The position numbers and the translations under genes are program-made. Positions 44,602 through 58,600 of a stretch of 64,000 bases of DNA are shown in pieces (position 1 is the stretch's first letter; each line of letters opens with the position of its first letter). Location: assembly GCA_025201765.1 (NCBI GenBank), contig MU623499.1:1-64000 (forward strand), read 5' to 3'. Origin of the DNA: Daldinia sp. FL1419. Taxonomy: Eukaryota > Ascomycota > Sordariomycetes > Xylariales > Hypoxylaceae. The notes below the pieces were generated by a model. That model ran no database searches. It saw only the letters and a program-made list of their open reading frames with translations, and was not told where the DNA came from.

Positions 44602-46233
44602 TCATACCGGGTGCTGGATCGTTGCGAACGGGTTTACTAAGGGAAAATTAGTTTCCTATAGTAGAAGTAGGGATGTGTATGTGAGAACTCACCTGAGGAC
44701 CTAAACCTCCGGGGGGAGGGCCCTGATGGGCGCTGCCACCAAAGCTAGGACCGGCAAACGGACCGGGACCAGGTGGGCCGGGAGGTCCGGGGGGGAAATA
44801 ATGAGGTGGGGGAGGGGCGGGACGATAGGGGGTACCTACACCAGAATTGTTCTGGGACCGGCCCCAAGACAAACGGACCCGCGAGTTACCGATTGGGTAA
44901 CCCTGCATCTGGTTGATTGCCATCTCTGCGGCGTGACGGTGGACAAACTGAACAAAACCGCAGCCCTTTCCAGGAGGGATCTTAACGTAGGTAATCTCAC
45001 CGAAGCCCTGGAAAAAAGATCGTAACTCATCCTCTGTTACGTAACCAGAGAGACCTCCAACGAAGACAGTCGTGTTATTGGGGTCCGTAAATTGGTTCAT
45101 TGTCAAAGGATTAAACGTTCCAGGTTGCTGGTAGCCATAGTTAGGTGGTTGTTGCTGCTGTTGCACCCATTGACCACCCATACTACCGTGGTGTGGGACT
45201 TGAGGTGCTGGGACCATCTGATGGCCATAGGGGTTGTATTGTCCTCCTTGGTGGTTGCTAATCACCGTGTTAGATAAGAAAGTTAGTCGAAATATATTAC
45301 TTACCGATTCTTGGGGGTTGCAGGTGAGACTCTCATCGGTCTATTACCGCAGTAGACGCCTTGCATCTCTACCAATGCACGCTGCTGATCTTTTTCATCG
45401 GAAAATCGGACGAACCCATAACCCCGTGATTGTCCAGTTTGCTGATCGGTCATGATCTTAGCTGACTTGCAGCTAGGGAATCGGGCCTGGAACAAGGCAA
45501 CCAAAACAAACTCATTTACTTCATGACCTAGATCTCCAACGAAGATCGAAAACTCTGGGGTTCGGTCGTCTCGGCGGTCAATAAGGCCCCCGCCTGAAGC
45601 CCAATTCAGTCGAAAGACGCGGTCGGTGTTAGGAATAGGCGTGCCGTTTAACTGTAGAGCCTTCTGAGCGGCCTCTGGAGTGGCGAACTCGACGAAACAG
45701 TAACCGGCACTCCTGTGTTCACGTGAGAAACCGTTGCTTTGAGATTCTGAGGGTGAAGTCAAGGATGTAAAGTTGGAGGTGGCAGACTGCTGCCGCTGGT
45801 GAGAACCGGAAGGATTGCGAAACCCACTAGGGTTCCGGCTGGGAACATGATGATAGACAGGCTCTGCATACCCAGAATGACGGTCTCGAATTATCTTGAC
45901 TTGAACGTTTTCGTTAAGCGTGGACTGGAATAGCGTGCGAATGAACCCTTCATCCATCCAACCTGCAAGTTCGCCCATCCTAAACAATCACATCAGTATT
46001 GCTCATCATCATTTAACAAGGACTCGGCCAATTCTATACCATAGGGTTTGACGGGCAGAATCAGACGCGAAGGGCTGCGTCATATCACCACCGGCTTGGC
46101 CGTTAGTGGGAGCCAAAGTAAGGCCTGGTTGAGGAACCCCAGGGGCACCGCTAGCGCCTTGAGAACCAGCATCCCCCTGAGAGCCGGAACCGTTAGACGG
46201 AGGTTTGCCGTTATAGGGGTTGAATCCGTCCAT
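44602..46233 (-). CDS. Three-RRM RNA-binding protein, Csx1/Nam8-like
   Basis: Exons on the minus strand are 46233-46040, 45979-45305 and one starting at 45257, with introns of 60 and 47 bp. RRM1 (from about residue 62, TLWMGELAGWMDEGFIRTLF) carries a Ser/Asn-rich insertion before its RNP1 (YCFVEF). RRM2 has SIFVGDLG and GYGFVRF. RRM3 has TVFVGGLSGY and GCGFVQF. Flanks are rich in Gly, Gln and Pro. This order matches fission yeast Csx1, budding yeast Nam8/Ngr1 and animal TIA-1-type proteins, which bind U-rich RNA to control mRNA stability or U1-dependent splicing. The last exon is uncertain. Without splicing the frame ends at 44648; with a final intron of about 70 bp it ends in NPFATIQHPV with TGA at 44602-44604. 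I prefer the spliced form. Confidence 0.86.
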
Positions 46234-49200
46234 TGTAACCTACAGACAGGTATTAGTTACAGACTAGAATTATAAAATATACTAATATCAGACGCGCGAG
46301 CCGAATGGTTGACTGCTGGCGCAAAAAGAAGGGAAGCTGAGGTAGGCCAACATACCAAATCAAGATTATAGTGCAAATATGTTGAGTCGTAGTTTTATTG
46401 GTCGAATCAAGGGTCGGAAGGTGCGGTTACGACTAGCGGATAAACTATATTTGAATATATCGGTTAACAAATTCAGGTGCGAGATTGAGAGTGGGTGAAA
46501 GGAGCCGATTTATGCTGGAGGATTAACTGTGTGAAAGCTCAGGAATCGAAAACTATCAACAGAATAGCGCCTGAATAATTTCACGATATAGAAAAGACCG
46601 ATTAAGGTACTTGTGCAGTCTGGAAGTAACGATGGAATTGGACGCTTTAGTTATGGGAAAGTAGAGAAAGAATATTGAAATGTAGAAGGTGAAGAAGGAT
46701 GGGAAAGGACGAGTGCAGGGCCAAATAAGAAATCGCGAGTCAGTTTAATAGTTGTACAGTTGGTGGTTCGATATGGACGACAAGGTAGATGATAAAATTT
46801 AACAACCTGACTCACCTAATAACTTATTTTGCTGTCGATTAAAGCTGAGTGTGGCCAAATGGAGGTCTAAGCAAACAAAATATTAGCACCCTAACCTCTT
46901 AAGACCGTGTGGTTAAGAACAGTGCCTAAAAGGAAAAATAAAAAATATAAAAAGATTTTCTATGATGGGATTCTTCAGTGTTCTAAAGGAACATAAAGGC
47001 CAATAATAGTTACGACGTAGTCCCCAAGCACAAAGTGCTGCATAGGGTCTGCTGGGCAGTATAGGTGAAGTAGGGATCAAGCATGCGGGATATTTTGGAT
47101 GTGTTTTCAGACTTCTTGGTGAGAATGTGTTTCGGGGTAAAATTGACACAAATAAATGGCCAAATAATGAACAAGTCCAGGGTAGATTTAGACGGCCGGT
47201 CAACGAGCAACCTCGGCCTCTAGAGCGAGATCGTCATTTGTGCCACGGTGCGCTACCAAAGACATTTTGGTCGGGGAAGTGCAGATAGGGGTTTGGGTAA
47301 GGGGGTTAACGGAGTCATAAATTGGAAATTCAAGGGCAGCATGTGCATTTCCCTTGGTATCGTTAGAATCAGATTTGAATTGGAGACTTCTCCAACCATT
47401 GTTATCATATTTAAGTCTGGTCGGGAATGAAAAGTGCAGAAGCTATTGTATAGAGGCAACTTGCATACATTTCATTAGGTACAACGCCATGTATGGTGAG
47501 GACACTCTTCAAAAGGTATATTGGAATAAATAAGTGTACCTAAAACACGCACGACTGCCGAACAAAGACTTCTCGTCGGTATAAAAGCGGAGGATTGACT
47601 GAAGAAGAAAAAAGAACAAGTAACACTTGAGCGCAATGGGGATATATTAGTTCGCGAACGATACGAAGAATACTCTTCGCTTTATAGCTCCGTTGGCCGC
47701 TCGAAGATGCATGCGCTAGCTGCGACACAATAATTTGAGGTTAAGCGAACTATGCAAATCTAAAGGTGTTGGGATTAAAGTCATGGCCATCTGCTTAGAC
47801 GATGTAAGACTCATGTTGGTTTCAGCCAACTTGGCCGTATTTCATGATATCATGGAATGCTGGGTGCTCCTACATTTAGTTTCGGCGCTACCGTCATTTA
47901 TCAACAGTAGAAGAAATATGAGTATAGGAAATAGGCTAATACCCGCGGGACTATAAGAGGATATCGTAGAGATACATTGCTTAACTAGAAAATATTACTT
48001 ACCAGGAGAACACACCCGATTAATATGTAGATCCCGTAAGTCAAAGACTAGGAACCAAACGCCGATACCTCAGGACTTCTTATCCGGATGCAAGTGGGAA
48101 TGCAAGCGTTGAAATCTGATGTTATGCCCTAAATTTCAGTTGACGACCGCGATATTAGAGGACGCCTAATCAACTGAAAGGATTTAATCAAGCTTTCAGG
48201 TCGTGTGACAAGTTCTAAGGACGATAGGGCCAAGATTCTGGAAAACCTGTACCTATATTAGCATGATAGGAATATGAAAAATAAATAAATTGAATTGTTA
48301 GTAGATCAGTGGCTCCAGCATTTGAACTCCGGATTAGTAGTGAGCTTCCTTGGACCGATGGATAGGTGCCCTAGGATAGCACAATCAAGTATAATATATA
48401 TTAACCAGGTCAGGTACTTTAAAAATGGCGTTTGCCTCCTTGACATTGAAACCGTCATTAGAAGGCAGTCAAGCGCTTGCCAGTTGTTTCAGTACACCCA
48501 CTAAAAAAATAAGAATCGACTAATGGAATGTGCGGCGCAATAACCCGTTTGAGAATTGAGGGGGAAACCAAATCATGAACCTTTTTGTGTGGGTGTAGTT
48601 GGGAGAGAATAGCATGATACGTTATGAAGTAAGTGTTTATTGGATAGCCTGCAACTGTATTTAGTTAGTGATGTCCATAAGATACTGATGCAATAGAGAT
48701 GCCGGTTGTACCAATGAAAAAGGACGTAGTCGTACGCGTGAATTTGAGTTTATATAGGCACGGGCTGATGGTTACGGGATAGTTATAAGGAATGAGCAGT
48801 CAGATGTAGAGTTGATAATCGTATAGGGTTGAAGGAGGAAACTCCACTTACTTGAATTTAGCTCTCTAGTATTTAGTCGCAAGTATAACTGGGTTAATCG
48901 TTTCACTGGGGGTTTGCATCGCGAGTGGCTTGTATACAGATGAGGATAGAAAAATCCCAATTCACAAGCCCAACTGGCCCTTGCTGTGGTTAGGGCGGGT
49001 CCAAGATAGTCTCAGCTTTTGTTGGAACCGAAAGGTCCTCGGTCAATGTAAATAGTGATAGAATTTCCCATGCTGCAGGCCAATCCTAGGACGATGAAAG
49101 GCGCGAAAGAACGCCCGAAAACAAACGTGTGTGTCCGGAAGAATAGCATTGGATAACCATCCCAACCTAGTCCGCAAACGCCGAAATATATATCCTGCCA

Positions 49201-52200
49201 GGACGAAAACTTGCCCCGGAACCAAATACTGGATCGCCAAAGAGAACAATGCGTTGATGCAATTCATATATTGCGCTCAAGGAGAAATAATAAGCCGGCT
49301 TTGCGGAGTTGAATATGGCCCTGACTCAAACATTGTCGTCGAAGTCGAAAGGGTGCACCCGCGAAAATGAATCACTTTCCGCCGGCCGTATCCCCGAGCA
49401 CGCCCATGCGGTTTATCCCCTTCAATTAACTGCGGGGACCTTGCAATCTATTGACATGATGAGGCCGAGGAGGCGATTGGCAAGAATAAATGGTTTATTT
49501 AAGCTATCGAGGGTTTGCGCTCATGTGCGGCAGGTTCCAAGTTGGATTTGAGTGAAGCCAAGTACCTAGGGATAGATCGAAGATTCGAGTAGAAATAGTT
49601 GAAACCCCGCTTCTGAAGTCCATCGAATCGTTGGCTTGTAAAATTCCGTTTTGGTGACAACAACGTTCACTTCATGGTGAGGATATCATATCCACTGGTC
49701 GTGCACCACAAAGAGAGCCTCGATTGTTACTAGAAGCTAACCTAGCAAGAGGTGGGGCTGATCGGCCAGGATTTTCTAAAGATCAAGTCGATCGAGCATT
49801 TGCGCGCAACTAGACAATGAGCGATGCGGGGCATTGTGCGCTTCATAGTCGTGGCATGATGGTTCAATGAACTCCAGGAATGCGCAACATCTACGATAGC
49901 AACGGCAATGCGAATTCGAGGTTTTCTAAGTTTTTTTTCATCCGGAAAGAGCTGGGATTCGGTGACGCAGCTTCGGTTCGGGGATGTAGGATCCGAGGGT
50001 CGGTCAATCCAGTTGCTACACCAAAAATGTGCAGCCCAGACAATTCTCGCAGCTAGGCAGCCTCCAACAAAAGACAGCCCGGGATTGCAGGGTCTCGTAG
50101 GTCGATTATATATAGGTATCCAAAGAGTCCAAATGGAGTTCAAATGCTGGAGGGCACCAAGGCGCATAAAAGGATTAGAAAATGAGTATGTGCACTTACT
50201 TTTAGACACCAAACGACACCTTTTTAGTTCCGAGTAAAGCAGCAGAAATGTAGCGCCTTTGCGAACTCCAGCAAGATCCGAGGGCACCGGAAGACGTCTC
50301 TTCTCGTTAAAAATAGCAAGATCGATCCTTTTTAGACTCCTAGATATCGAATTACGCCGCAACAAGAATTGGGGGAACCGTGACAATTGGGAAATAAAAC
50401 CCGCACTTGGACCGTTGCGACGATGCGATAGACGAAGGATGGGATACCGAGCAGGCCGCGCGCACACAGAAAACGCTTTTTGCCAAAACGCACGCAACCA
50501 ACAAATTCACGTAGCAGGCGGTAAGGATTGGGCTCGCGACGTTAATTAGGGTTGGAGAGAAGAGAGGAATAGAAGGAAATGAATGTGAAGGTGGAGAGTG
50601 AGAGAGCGAGAGAGAAGGAGAATTAAAACAGCAAGCAAGAAACACAAAAGCAGAACAACGATAGTGCTGGTTTGGTTTGCGCGTAGTGTGTGGATGTGTG
50701 TGAGTGGGAAAAAAAGGTGGAATTGGACTGGGCTGGGGCCCTTCGGGTGGAGGAGACGAGTCTCCAACGGAGCCATGGCCGCCAAATCTTCTTCCATCAG
50801 TTGCCAAAGTGGAGCTTGCCAGACCAAGGCGCACCTGCGACTTCAAACTTAAAAAAAAAATTCAAAAGCCCTCTATGGATGCCGCTAATGACTTGAGCTA
50901 CCCAAGTACTCGTCGTACTTACTAACTGCAACTAAAGCAAGCTTGTTTATCTTAGGGCGGAGGAAGTACTGTACAATTTGGTACGGGTTTCGACGTTCTA
51001 CATGTATATAGGCCCCACTACAAACTCTGACGCTTGCATCCATACTTGAATATATTCAAGTTATCAATTCTCTGCCGAATATATTTTCACAATCCTAAAT
51101 TCCTTACTATAGACACAGTATCAAGCCTTTTCCATCATATTTCCCTTGTAGTAAATAGTAACTTATTATCGAGAATTAAGAAAAAGACTAGGTACCCAGT
51201 TACTTACCTATGCTTGGAAACGGTATACACATAATAGACAAGGGCACTGGACATGTCAACTGTGTACTTCCTTGCTTTACGAATAGTTCTGCCCTATCAG
51301 CCTGTGAAATAAGTTGGTGGAAGCTTCTAAACAGTAAATTCCTCAGGTATTCGACGTACTGTACTAGGGTACAAGCAATGCAGGTGAGGTCAGTGTCCCC
51401 ACTTCATATCTCTATGTAGCTGCATGCATACGTAATAGTACTGCGAGGTACTTCGCGAGTGGGTACAAGCTTGTATGGAGGTCGCTACACACATGTACAT
51501 CATGAGAAGACGGAATCTTGCAGAAATATAATATATCTCTGTAGAATGGAGGACGGATTGTAGTAATTGATCTCGTAGTCCAAAAATTGCCCGGATGTTT
51601 ACACTCAACCCCTTGTACAATACCAGAAGATAGAAACGATTGCTTTTAAGGCGTTGATAGGGCTGGGGTCTATTTTCAATATTATATAGGTATTAGTAGT
51701 AGATATTAATCTGTGGTTCAGCCACGAATGAATATCAAATCTACGTGTAGTTACTTACCTAAGTGTATCGGCCGAATATATGATACATGGTGCAGCGTAT
51801 GGGATCCAATATAAAACTTACCTAGTACCTAGGAGGTACTAGAGTATTGATTTTTCGCTAGTTCCTCGTGGTTTATAGACGTGACGTTCAGCGACGCTTA
51901 CAAGCTGAGCTCTTTTTGTAATAATGTAACCACCGACCAGTGCTCACACCTGTGAGTATAGTAAGTCGGACGTGGCCTTCTACTATTTAAATTCAAAACT
52001 GAGTCCATCTACTTTCAGTAGAACAAATGGATGTTATCTATTTACTTATTCGACTGGTCGGTGTCCATTTACCTACCTACACTCCCAAGGTTATATTGAA
52101 CATTCCGACCGTCGCATCGACTGCTACTACCTCTTACCACTGCGGAACACGAGGTCTTACCCCCTAGACGCCCTAGGAATCTTGTTGATTTGGGTACATG

Positions 52201-55200
52201 TGCATGTAACTTTATTATTCGTAAATAATTTCACTGTGTTTGCCCCGTGTACTGAGTGCCGATAACTTGAGCATTGTCCTGCAGGTCTCGTTTCGAAACA
52301 TATCTTCTTGGATCCAAACGGACCGCAAATCCTTCGCTGGGGACATATATGTGATTCATCATATCTTTCGATTTATATCTTGAAGCTTCTCCAATGTGTA
52401 ATGGAGCTGTTCCCTGCTGTATACATTCGAAGATGTACATAGCAAAGAGCAATGGGAAGTCTCAAGAGATCATACCAATGCAAGAAAATTTGGGAATCAC
52501 CCAGATTAGCGATATCTCTCTACATGCTACCCTGGCACCCAAAGTACTTTATACAGAAGTAGGGGAGAATTTTTCTATCGCACCGACTTGATTGGATTTT
52601 GCTGTACACCAGCCTCTATAACGTAGGTAGCGGCGTTCGGGCACTACCGCAAACGAGTCGAGATTGGTTGTGTGACGGCGTAATAGCACGTGTGTGCGAG
52701 GGGGAGGGCGATGAAATCTGGGACCGGATCTCGAATCATAAAATGGCTCTCACCCCGGGAAATGCGACGATCTGCAAGATCCCTGTTTGGTTGGCTACCT
52801 GAATGCAGATTGCGAAATGACAAGCATTATTTCGAAATACAGTGCGATTACAACTGAATATTGAATCTTATGGCCACCTACGGAGATTAATATTTAAATG
52901 CGAAGGATAAATCAGCGTACAAACTATCAAGGACACATATTCGTATCAGAAGTAAATTTCAATATCCTTTTCTGGCAGATACTAAAAAAAAGAAGAAAAA
53001 AGTTGATCGGATGGGTCTTGGCTTGCCTAGGGTTACTGTATCTCGGTACTTTAAATACGTACCTATCTAGGTACATCTTTACTGCAGGTACTTTTTGGTA
53101 CAAGTCCATATTTACATTATGTCTCACAGAAAGTACACACATCTTGCCGTGTGTGTGGATTTGTTTTTATAGGTGTATGTAAGCATAGGTAATATTGACA
53201 CCTTTTAGACCAGCAAACTTTTTTTCCCTTCCACTTCGTTAGTTTATCGGTTCTCAAGTAATTACGCGCATGCAACTAACCATTTGATCCGCAATTAGGA
53301 TCCAATACAACATATGTACCTTCCTGTTTTTATCACTATTTCTGTAAACCGACAGTACACACCCTAGGTACCTCTAGGATATATTGATCCAACCAAATTT
53401 TTGTAATTCAAGACACAGGCTGCAAGGCACAAGGTCCTAACCTTTCTGTATCCACCAGGACAACCCACCAAAACTGCACAGGTACCTCTTAGTAAGCCCC
53501 CAGCAAACGCGGAAAACTTTTTTTTTTTTTCGAAAACGGGGTGATTTTCGTTTCAAGTCCCACGACAGCACGATCCATCTACCTAGGTACAGTACAAGTC
53601 TCGTCTTCTCAGATTCGAGATGTAGCATCTATTCCAAATGACAATTTCTGTGATAGTCAGCAGAACCTCTAGAAGCTCGCCCAGGGAATTTCTACGTCAT
53701 GTCTTCGTTTGGTGCCGAGTAGTGCAACTACGCTAAGACCAAAGCCGGCGGGTCTTAACTTCGTCTGTGCACGACGGATCTTCCGGCCTTCCGACCTCTC
53801 GCTCACAATCTGAACGGGTTTACTGAATCGCGCCAATAAGCTAGTATATTATTCTTTTAGTTAGGGCTCCCGTAGTGCATTTTTCGTGGGTTCGGCATTT
53901 CGAAGGCGCCGTGTTCGCAAAACCAGACTCCATCACGGATAGGACTACTCTCTGTCAAGTTGACCACATATTACTCGTATTAAGGCAAAGTATTCTCTAT
54001 TGGATTGGTTAATAAAGTTTATCAATCTTCAACTATGACACGTTACATGAATTGATGCAGGGAAATATAATAGAGTAAATAAATTAACTTGAGGCGTTGA
54101 TGCAGAGGCAAAAGCTTGTCAACGGGTACCTAGTCCGTTTCCGCAATACGGGTTTCCTTCAAAGTATCAATCTTCTCTAAGAGGCATTTTAGCTCTAAGT
54201 TCTGTCATAAAACGTAACGCACGACGAAGGTTCGATCCGAGCTCGGTATCATTCTATACTTAGAATACACTTTAATGGTAACATCAACTTCCATACTATA
54301 AGATCAAGATGGGTAGCGCCATGTTGGGGTTATCATCATCGTGTCAAGTCGTGTCATGTCAAATGGGGGGTCACTCACCAGCTTATCTTGATACTTCAGG
54401 TATAGATATACCTCCTGCGCCGGATAACTGCAGTGTCTAGGATCGTTGTTGTAAGTGGTAGTGTCGATATTATCATGAGTGTGCTAGGCTTGAGCCACCC
54501 ACATGCCAAGGATCAAGTTGTAATCAACGTTGAAACAGAAAAGTTAACTCTATTGAAGTCTATGAATCTAGATATACGAGTATGAACAACGCATCAAGCA
54601 TCCAATGCAAAGTTTAGTCTTGAACATCCATCATACCTTACATTAAATCTGTAACTTAATGCGCAGCCAGATAATTCGCTATTCTTACGTTACTTATTTC
54701 GCTGTAAATGAAACTTGATGCGGCCTTCCGTTAATCTCGTGCATCTATTCCATATGTGATATCTTACGAAGGCACGTATTAGGATACGTATATGAATATA
54801 AGGTAAATATTATAATGAAATAAATATTGATTTTATTTAGTAGGACGTTTGTTTGATGTTTATCTTCTGCAAAGAAAAATTATGTTGTATTCACGTGAGC
54901 AGCATCTACAATATATAGCAACAGCAGTGCATCTACAGAGTAGGCATGTAGGTAATTATATATTTACTGATCTAATAACCGCCATTGACATGTCTATACT
55001 TACTAACCTACGTTACATGTTCTTAGGTACTCGTTAGCTTATACTTGATATGTTGTGTTTTTAATGAAATACTTGTAAGCATTTGTTTCGAACATGAACA
55101 ATTAGGTAATCCTGGTAATCCAATAACTAGGTTCTATTCGTAGATGAACCTGATTGTCTGACTGCCTGATAACGATAACAAACAAAAAGCCACATATGGC

Positions 55201-55679
55201 TTAGATTGTGGCTGATGCTCGATTTGGTGGATAAGTACTACATACGTACCTGCCATCTGTACCGCCACATTCTTCCCGCTTCTACCAATTGACTCAGTTG
55301 TTGACGTGCGCACATTGCTGGCTAACAAGCATCGGCCAACAGGGACAGAAAAAAAGGGCTCAAGTTAAGAATATTATAAGCCCATCGAAAATCTCGTGCG
55401 ATGATTTTGCAACATTCCATACGTTTAAAAAGTTGAAATGCGGCTAAAAATATCAACCATCAAATCATCAGCCTGAGTTTAATGTTGTACCTGACTGCTA
55501 ATCATTAGCAGATATCCAGGAGAGAAAGACTTTGACGATAATACTTACAAGAGCGTTGATAGATTCTCTAGAACTTGCGACCCTAATTTACCCCAAAATT
55601 TTATATTTTTTTTTAACAAAGGAAATCCCCTAGTCTTTGCTCTACATTCTACGTTCGTTTGTCGCTGAACTATCTCACG
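46234..55679. other. Long gene-free intergenic region
   Basis: About 9.4 kb between the divergent starts of the RRM gene and Ecm29. It has only short frames, none with a recognisable domain or plausible splice partners. The part from about 49.0 to 50.9 kb looks less AT-rich and has longer open stretches, but I see no gene. TACCTAGGTA-like motifs occur near 51819-51831, 53361-53376 and 53580-53590. No tRNA, rRNA or transposase was recognised. Confidence 0.5.
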
Positions 55680-58600
55680 ATGACCTCATCTGACGAGGGT
55701 GCCGAGTTGAGGCTTGTCTCGTCAATACGGTACAAATTCGCCAACGTATCCACCAATGAGAAGAAACTTAGCGATGCGCTCCACTCTCAACTTGCTCCCC
55801 TTCTTGAAAGGGCCGGGAGTCGACACAAGGCCGTGAGGGATGCTGTATGGAACCCATTACCACGTACGACTGAATATGTTACTAAAGAACATCACCCGGG
55901 CAGGCTTTCCAGGCGTTCATCAGCGTCAACAACTTCGTTAAACCCGTAGGGTATGTTTTGTGCCCAAAGAATATGTATAACCCTTGCTAACATATAGGCA
56001 AGCGTCGTTTTACCTGTTGCGGCTCTTGTAGAACAATATAAAAAAACTGGCTCGCCTATGGTCAAACAACTAGATTTGAGTCTTATAAAGCAAGGCATTC
56101 TGAGGCTTGATCAATCTAAGCGCCGAGAGCTACTCCCAGTAGTCCTACGGGGTATCTCCAAGGAAACTAACCTAGCTGGTGCTGCTGGGTTTTTCAACAT
56201 CTTCTTGCGTTTGCTTCTGGAGATCAAGATACCTGGCCGAGGTAGTAATGAAGACATTGCCCTTCGGGACGAGATCGGTCTTTCCGACCCAGGGGATGCT
56301 AGCTATATCTCACAGTGGCTTGGCAAGCTCTTCTTATTAAGACAGGATTTGGCCTTAGCAGGTGACGAAGAACTTGACGGGAAGCTCCTCGCTTCGCCCT
56401 CAGGCCTTGCCCGCGAGGATATCGCGTTTCTAAGAAACAACAACCCTCAAACTTGGAAACCAGGTAGCCCGGCTAGCCTCAATTTACCGGAATGTAAAAC
56501 CAAGGCTGTCAACTTTCTTGCTAGTGGTGCATTCACGGATAACGAACGGTATATACCAATGATATGCGCTGCTGGTTCTACGGATTCACGAATCGCCTTG
56601 ATTGCTGACGACGCCCTAAAGCGGTCTAACGTCGACCTCGAGAATAGGGATGTGATCCAATCACTTTATAACGCACATAAGAGGTTTCCAGTTGCCCATC
56701 GGATACAGGTCCTTAGACTCTTGTCTAAATCGTCTGTTGCATGCACTTTTAGGCAAGAAATTCTAGAAGCTGTAAAGCAGGATTTCGATATTATATCCGG
56801 TGATGATGCATCGGTTCTCGGCCTTGAGGCGTTGCGACTTAGTAAGGCACTATTAGCATTTCTAAGCTGGACTGCCCGGTGCAATTCCATATCTAAGGGA
56901 GATGATAATGATATCGGTCCTCCCCTTGTTTTTATCTTGAAAGACTATATTTTAAAGCAAGGATGGCCGGAGCCCATGCCTCGAGGAAACCAATCACAAG
57001 CCATCGAGGAACAGAAGTTACGAGCTAACGCGTATGAAACTATTGGCACGCTCGCAAGAGGGAGCCATTTCGAGTACAAGGCAAAGGACTCACTCTTGAA
57101 ATGGCTCTTCGATTCTTTGGTCTCCGACCCTAGCTTAGATATTGTGGTCTACATTGAGAGTGCTCTGTCAAGTATGATGGGTCTTTTTAAGCCAACGACT
57201 TCAACAGAAACGCGTGATCTAGAAATATTGCTCCTAGAATATATGACATTTCCCCAGAGACAAGGAAGAAGGACGGCACGACACGTCGCAGCGCGCTTCG
57301 CGAACAATTGCCTTCCTTATAGCAATGTTCAAGCTCGATGGATTGATATACTTGCGTTAGGCGGCGGACCTTCCGAGCGGCGCGATGTACTGGAAGAAGG
57401 GCAACGGGGACTCGATCCATGGTGGGCTACTAAATTTCACCCTGATGACGCGCTAGCCCTGCCTGATTGGACCAAATTGACACAGATACTCTTCGATACC
57501 GACCGCAAGGACGACGACGGTCGGATGGATGTCGACCAAACTTCGAAGTACACATTATTCCCTAATGATCTCCTACAGGCTTTCCCCATAGGGATGCGTT
57601 ACGTTAAGCAGATCTTATTTCTTACCGCACTAGGCGAGGATAAGTTTGAAATAGATTGGGAGTCGCAGCTAGAACGAAAACTGCAAAATAACTTGGAGAG
57701 CCGCAGCCGTATTAGAGGATATCTTGCCGTCGCAGATGTGGAATCGCTCTTGACGATCCTGAACGCAGCCTTTGATGGGCTCCGAGATCATCCTGATCTT
57801 GGCGCTGAGGAGTGCGTTGGATGCCTTGCGGAGATTTTATCATTTGCACCCTCAGCAACTGTCATATCCCCATTATCTACGAGAACCCAAGAGTTGCTTC
57901 CCATAATCAAGTCTAACAACCAAAAGGTCAGGCAATTGGCGTCAAGGGCCTTTGGTATATTAGCACCATGGAGCAACCAATCTGCTACCTTGATTTCCCA
58001 CTTACGGGATTTTATCACGTCGTGTTCGGAACCTTCAGCCTCGCAGTCTGCTGAATACCAAAGCTCGCTAATTTGTCTAGGCAGCTATTTCTCTCATGCT
58101 GCTTATTATGGGAAGATAAAGCCCGAAGACGTATCCGATCATGCCCAATTTATCTATCAGAAGCTTATTTCATCATTGAAGAATGGGAGCGGAGATATCC
58201 TGGCCGCTGCCCTGGAATCCATGTCTCAATTATGGACTGCGAACATACACTTTCCGGAGAAGCAAGAGCATCTAACTGATAACATAGATTCCTTAGCCAA
58301 ACTTGCGCTTTCAGGGAACGAGAAGGCGATCAGTGCCTTGGGACGGCTGGCCGTTCCTTCATCGGCTGACTTGTCGGGTAATGAGACAGAGCCGATATCA
58401 AATATACTGGATAAGTTATTCGCGTTATCAGAAATAAAGCGAACCGAAGTCCACTTCACGACTGGAGAAGCAATTGCATGTGCAATCGCTCGTTGGGATT
58501 CCGAGGCTGTGCAACTCGGCTTGGATGTGGAACCCGCTGGATCAGGTAAATCGGATATCATCGATAGCCTTAGGAAGAGACCTCTCAGAATCGACACTAC

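Noticed and set aside
46808..46814. TGACTCA about 575 bases upstream of the RRM gene
   Set aside because: It is far from the start, and the gene is not an expected target of amino-acid starvation control.
49742..50497. Minus-strand open frame of about 250 codons
   Set aside because: It begins with TTG, has no recognisable domain, has opposing frames of similar quality on the plus strand, and shows no splice partners.
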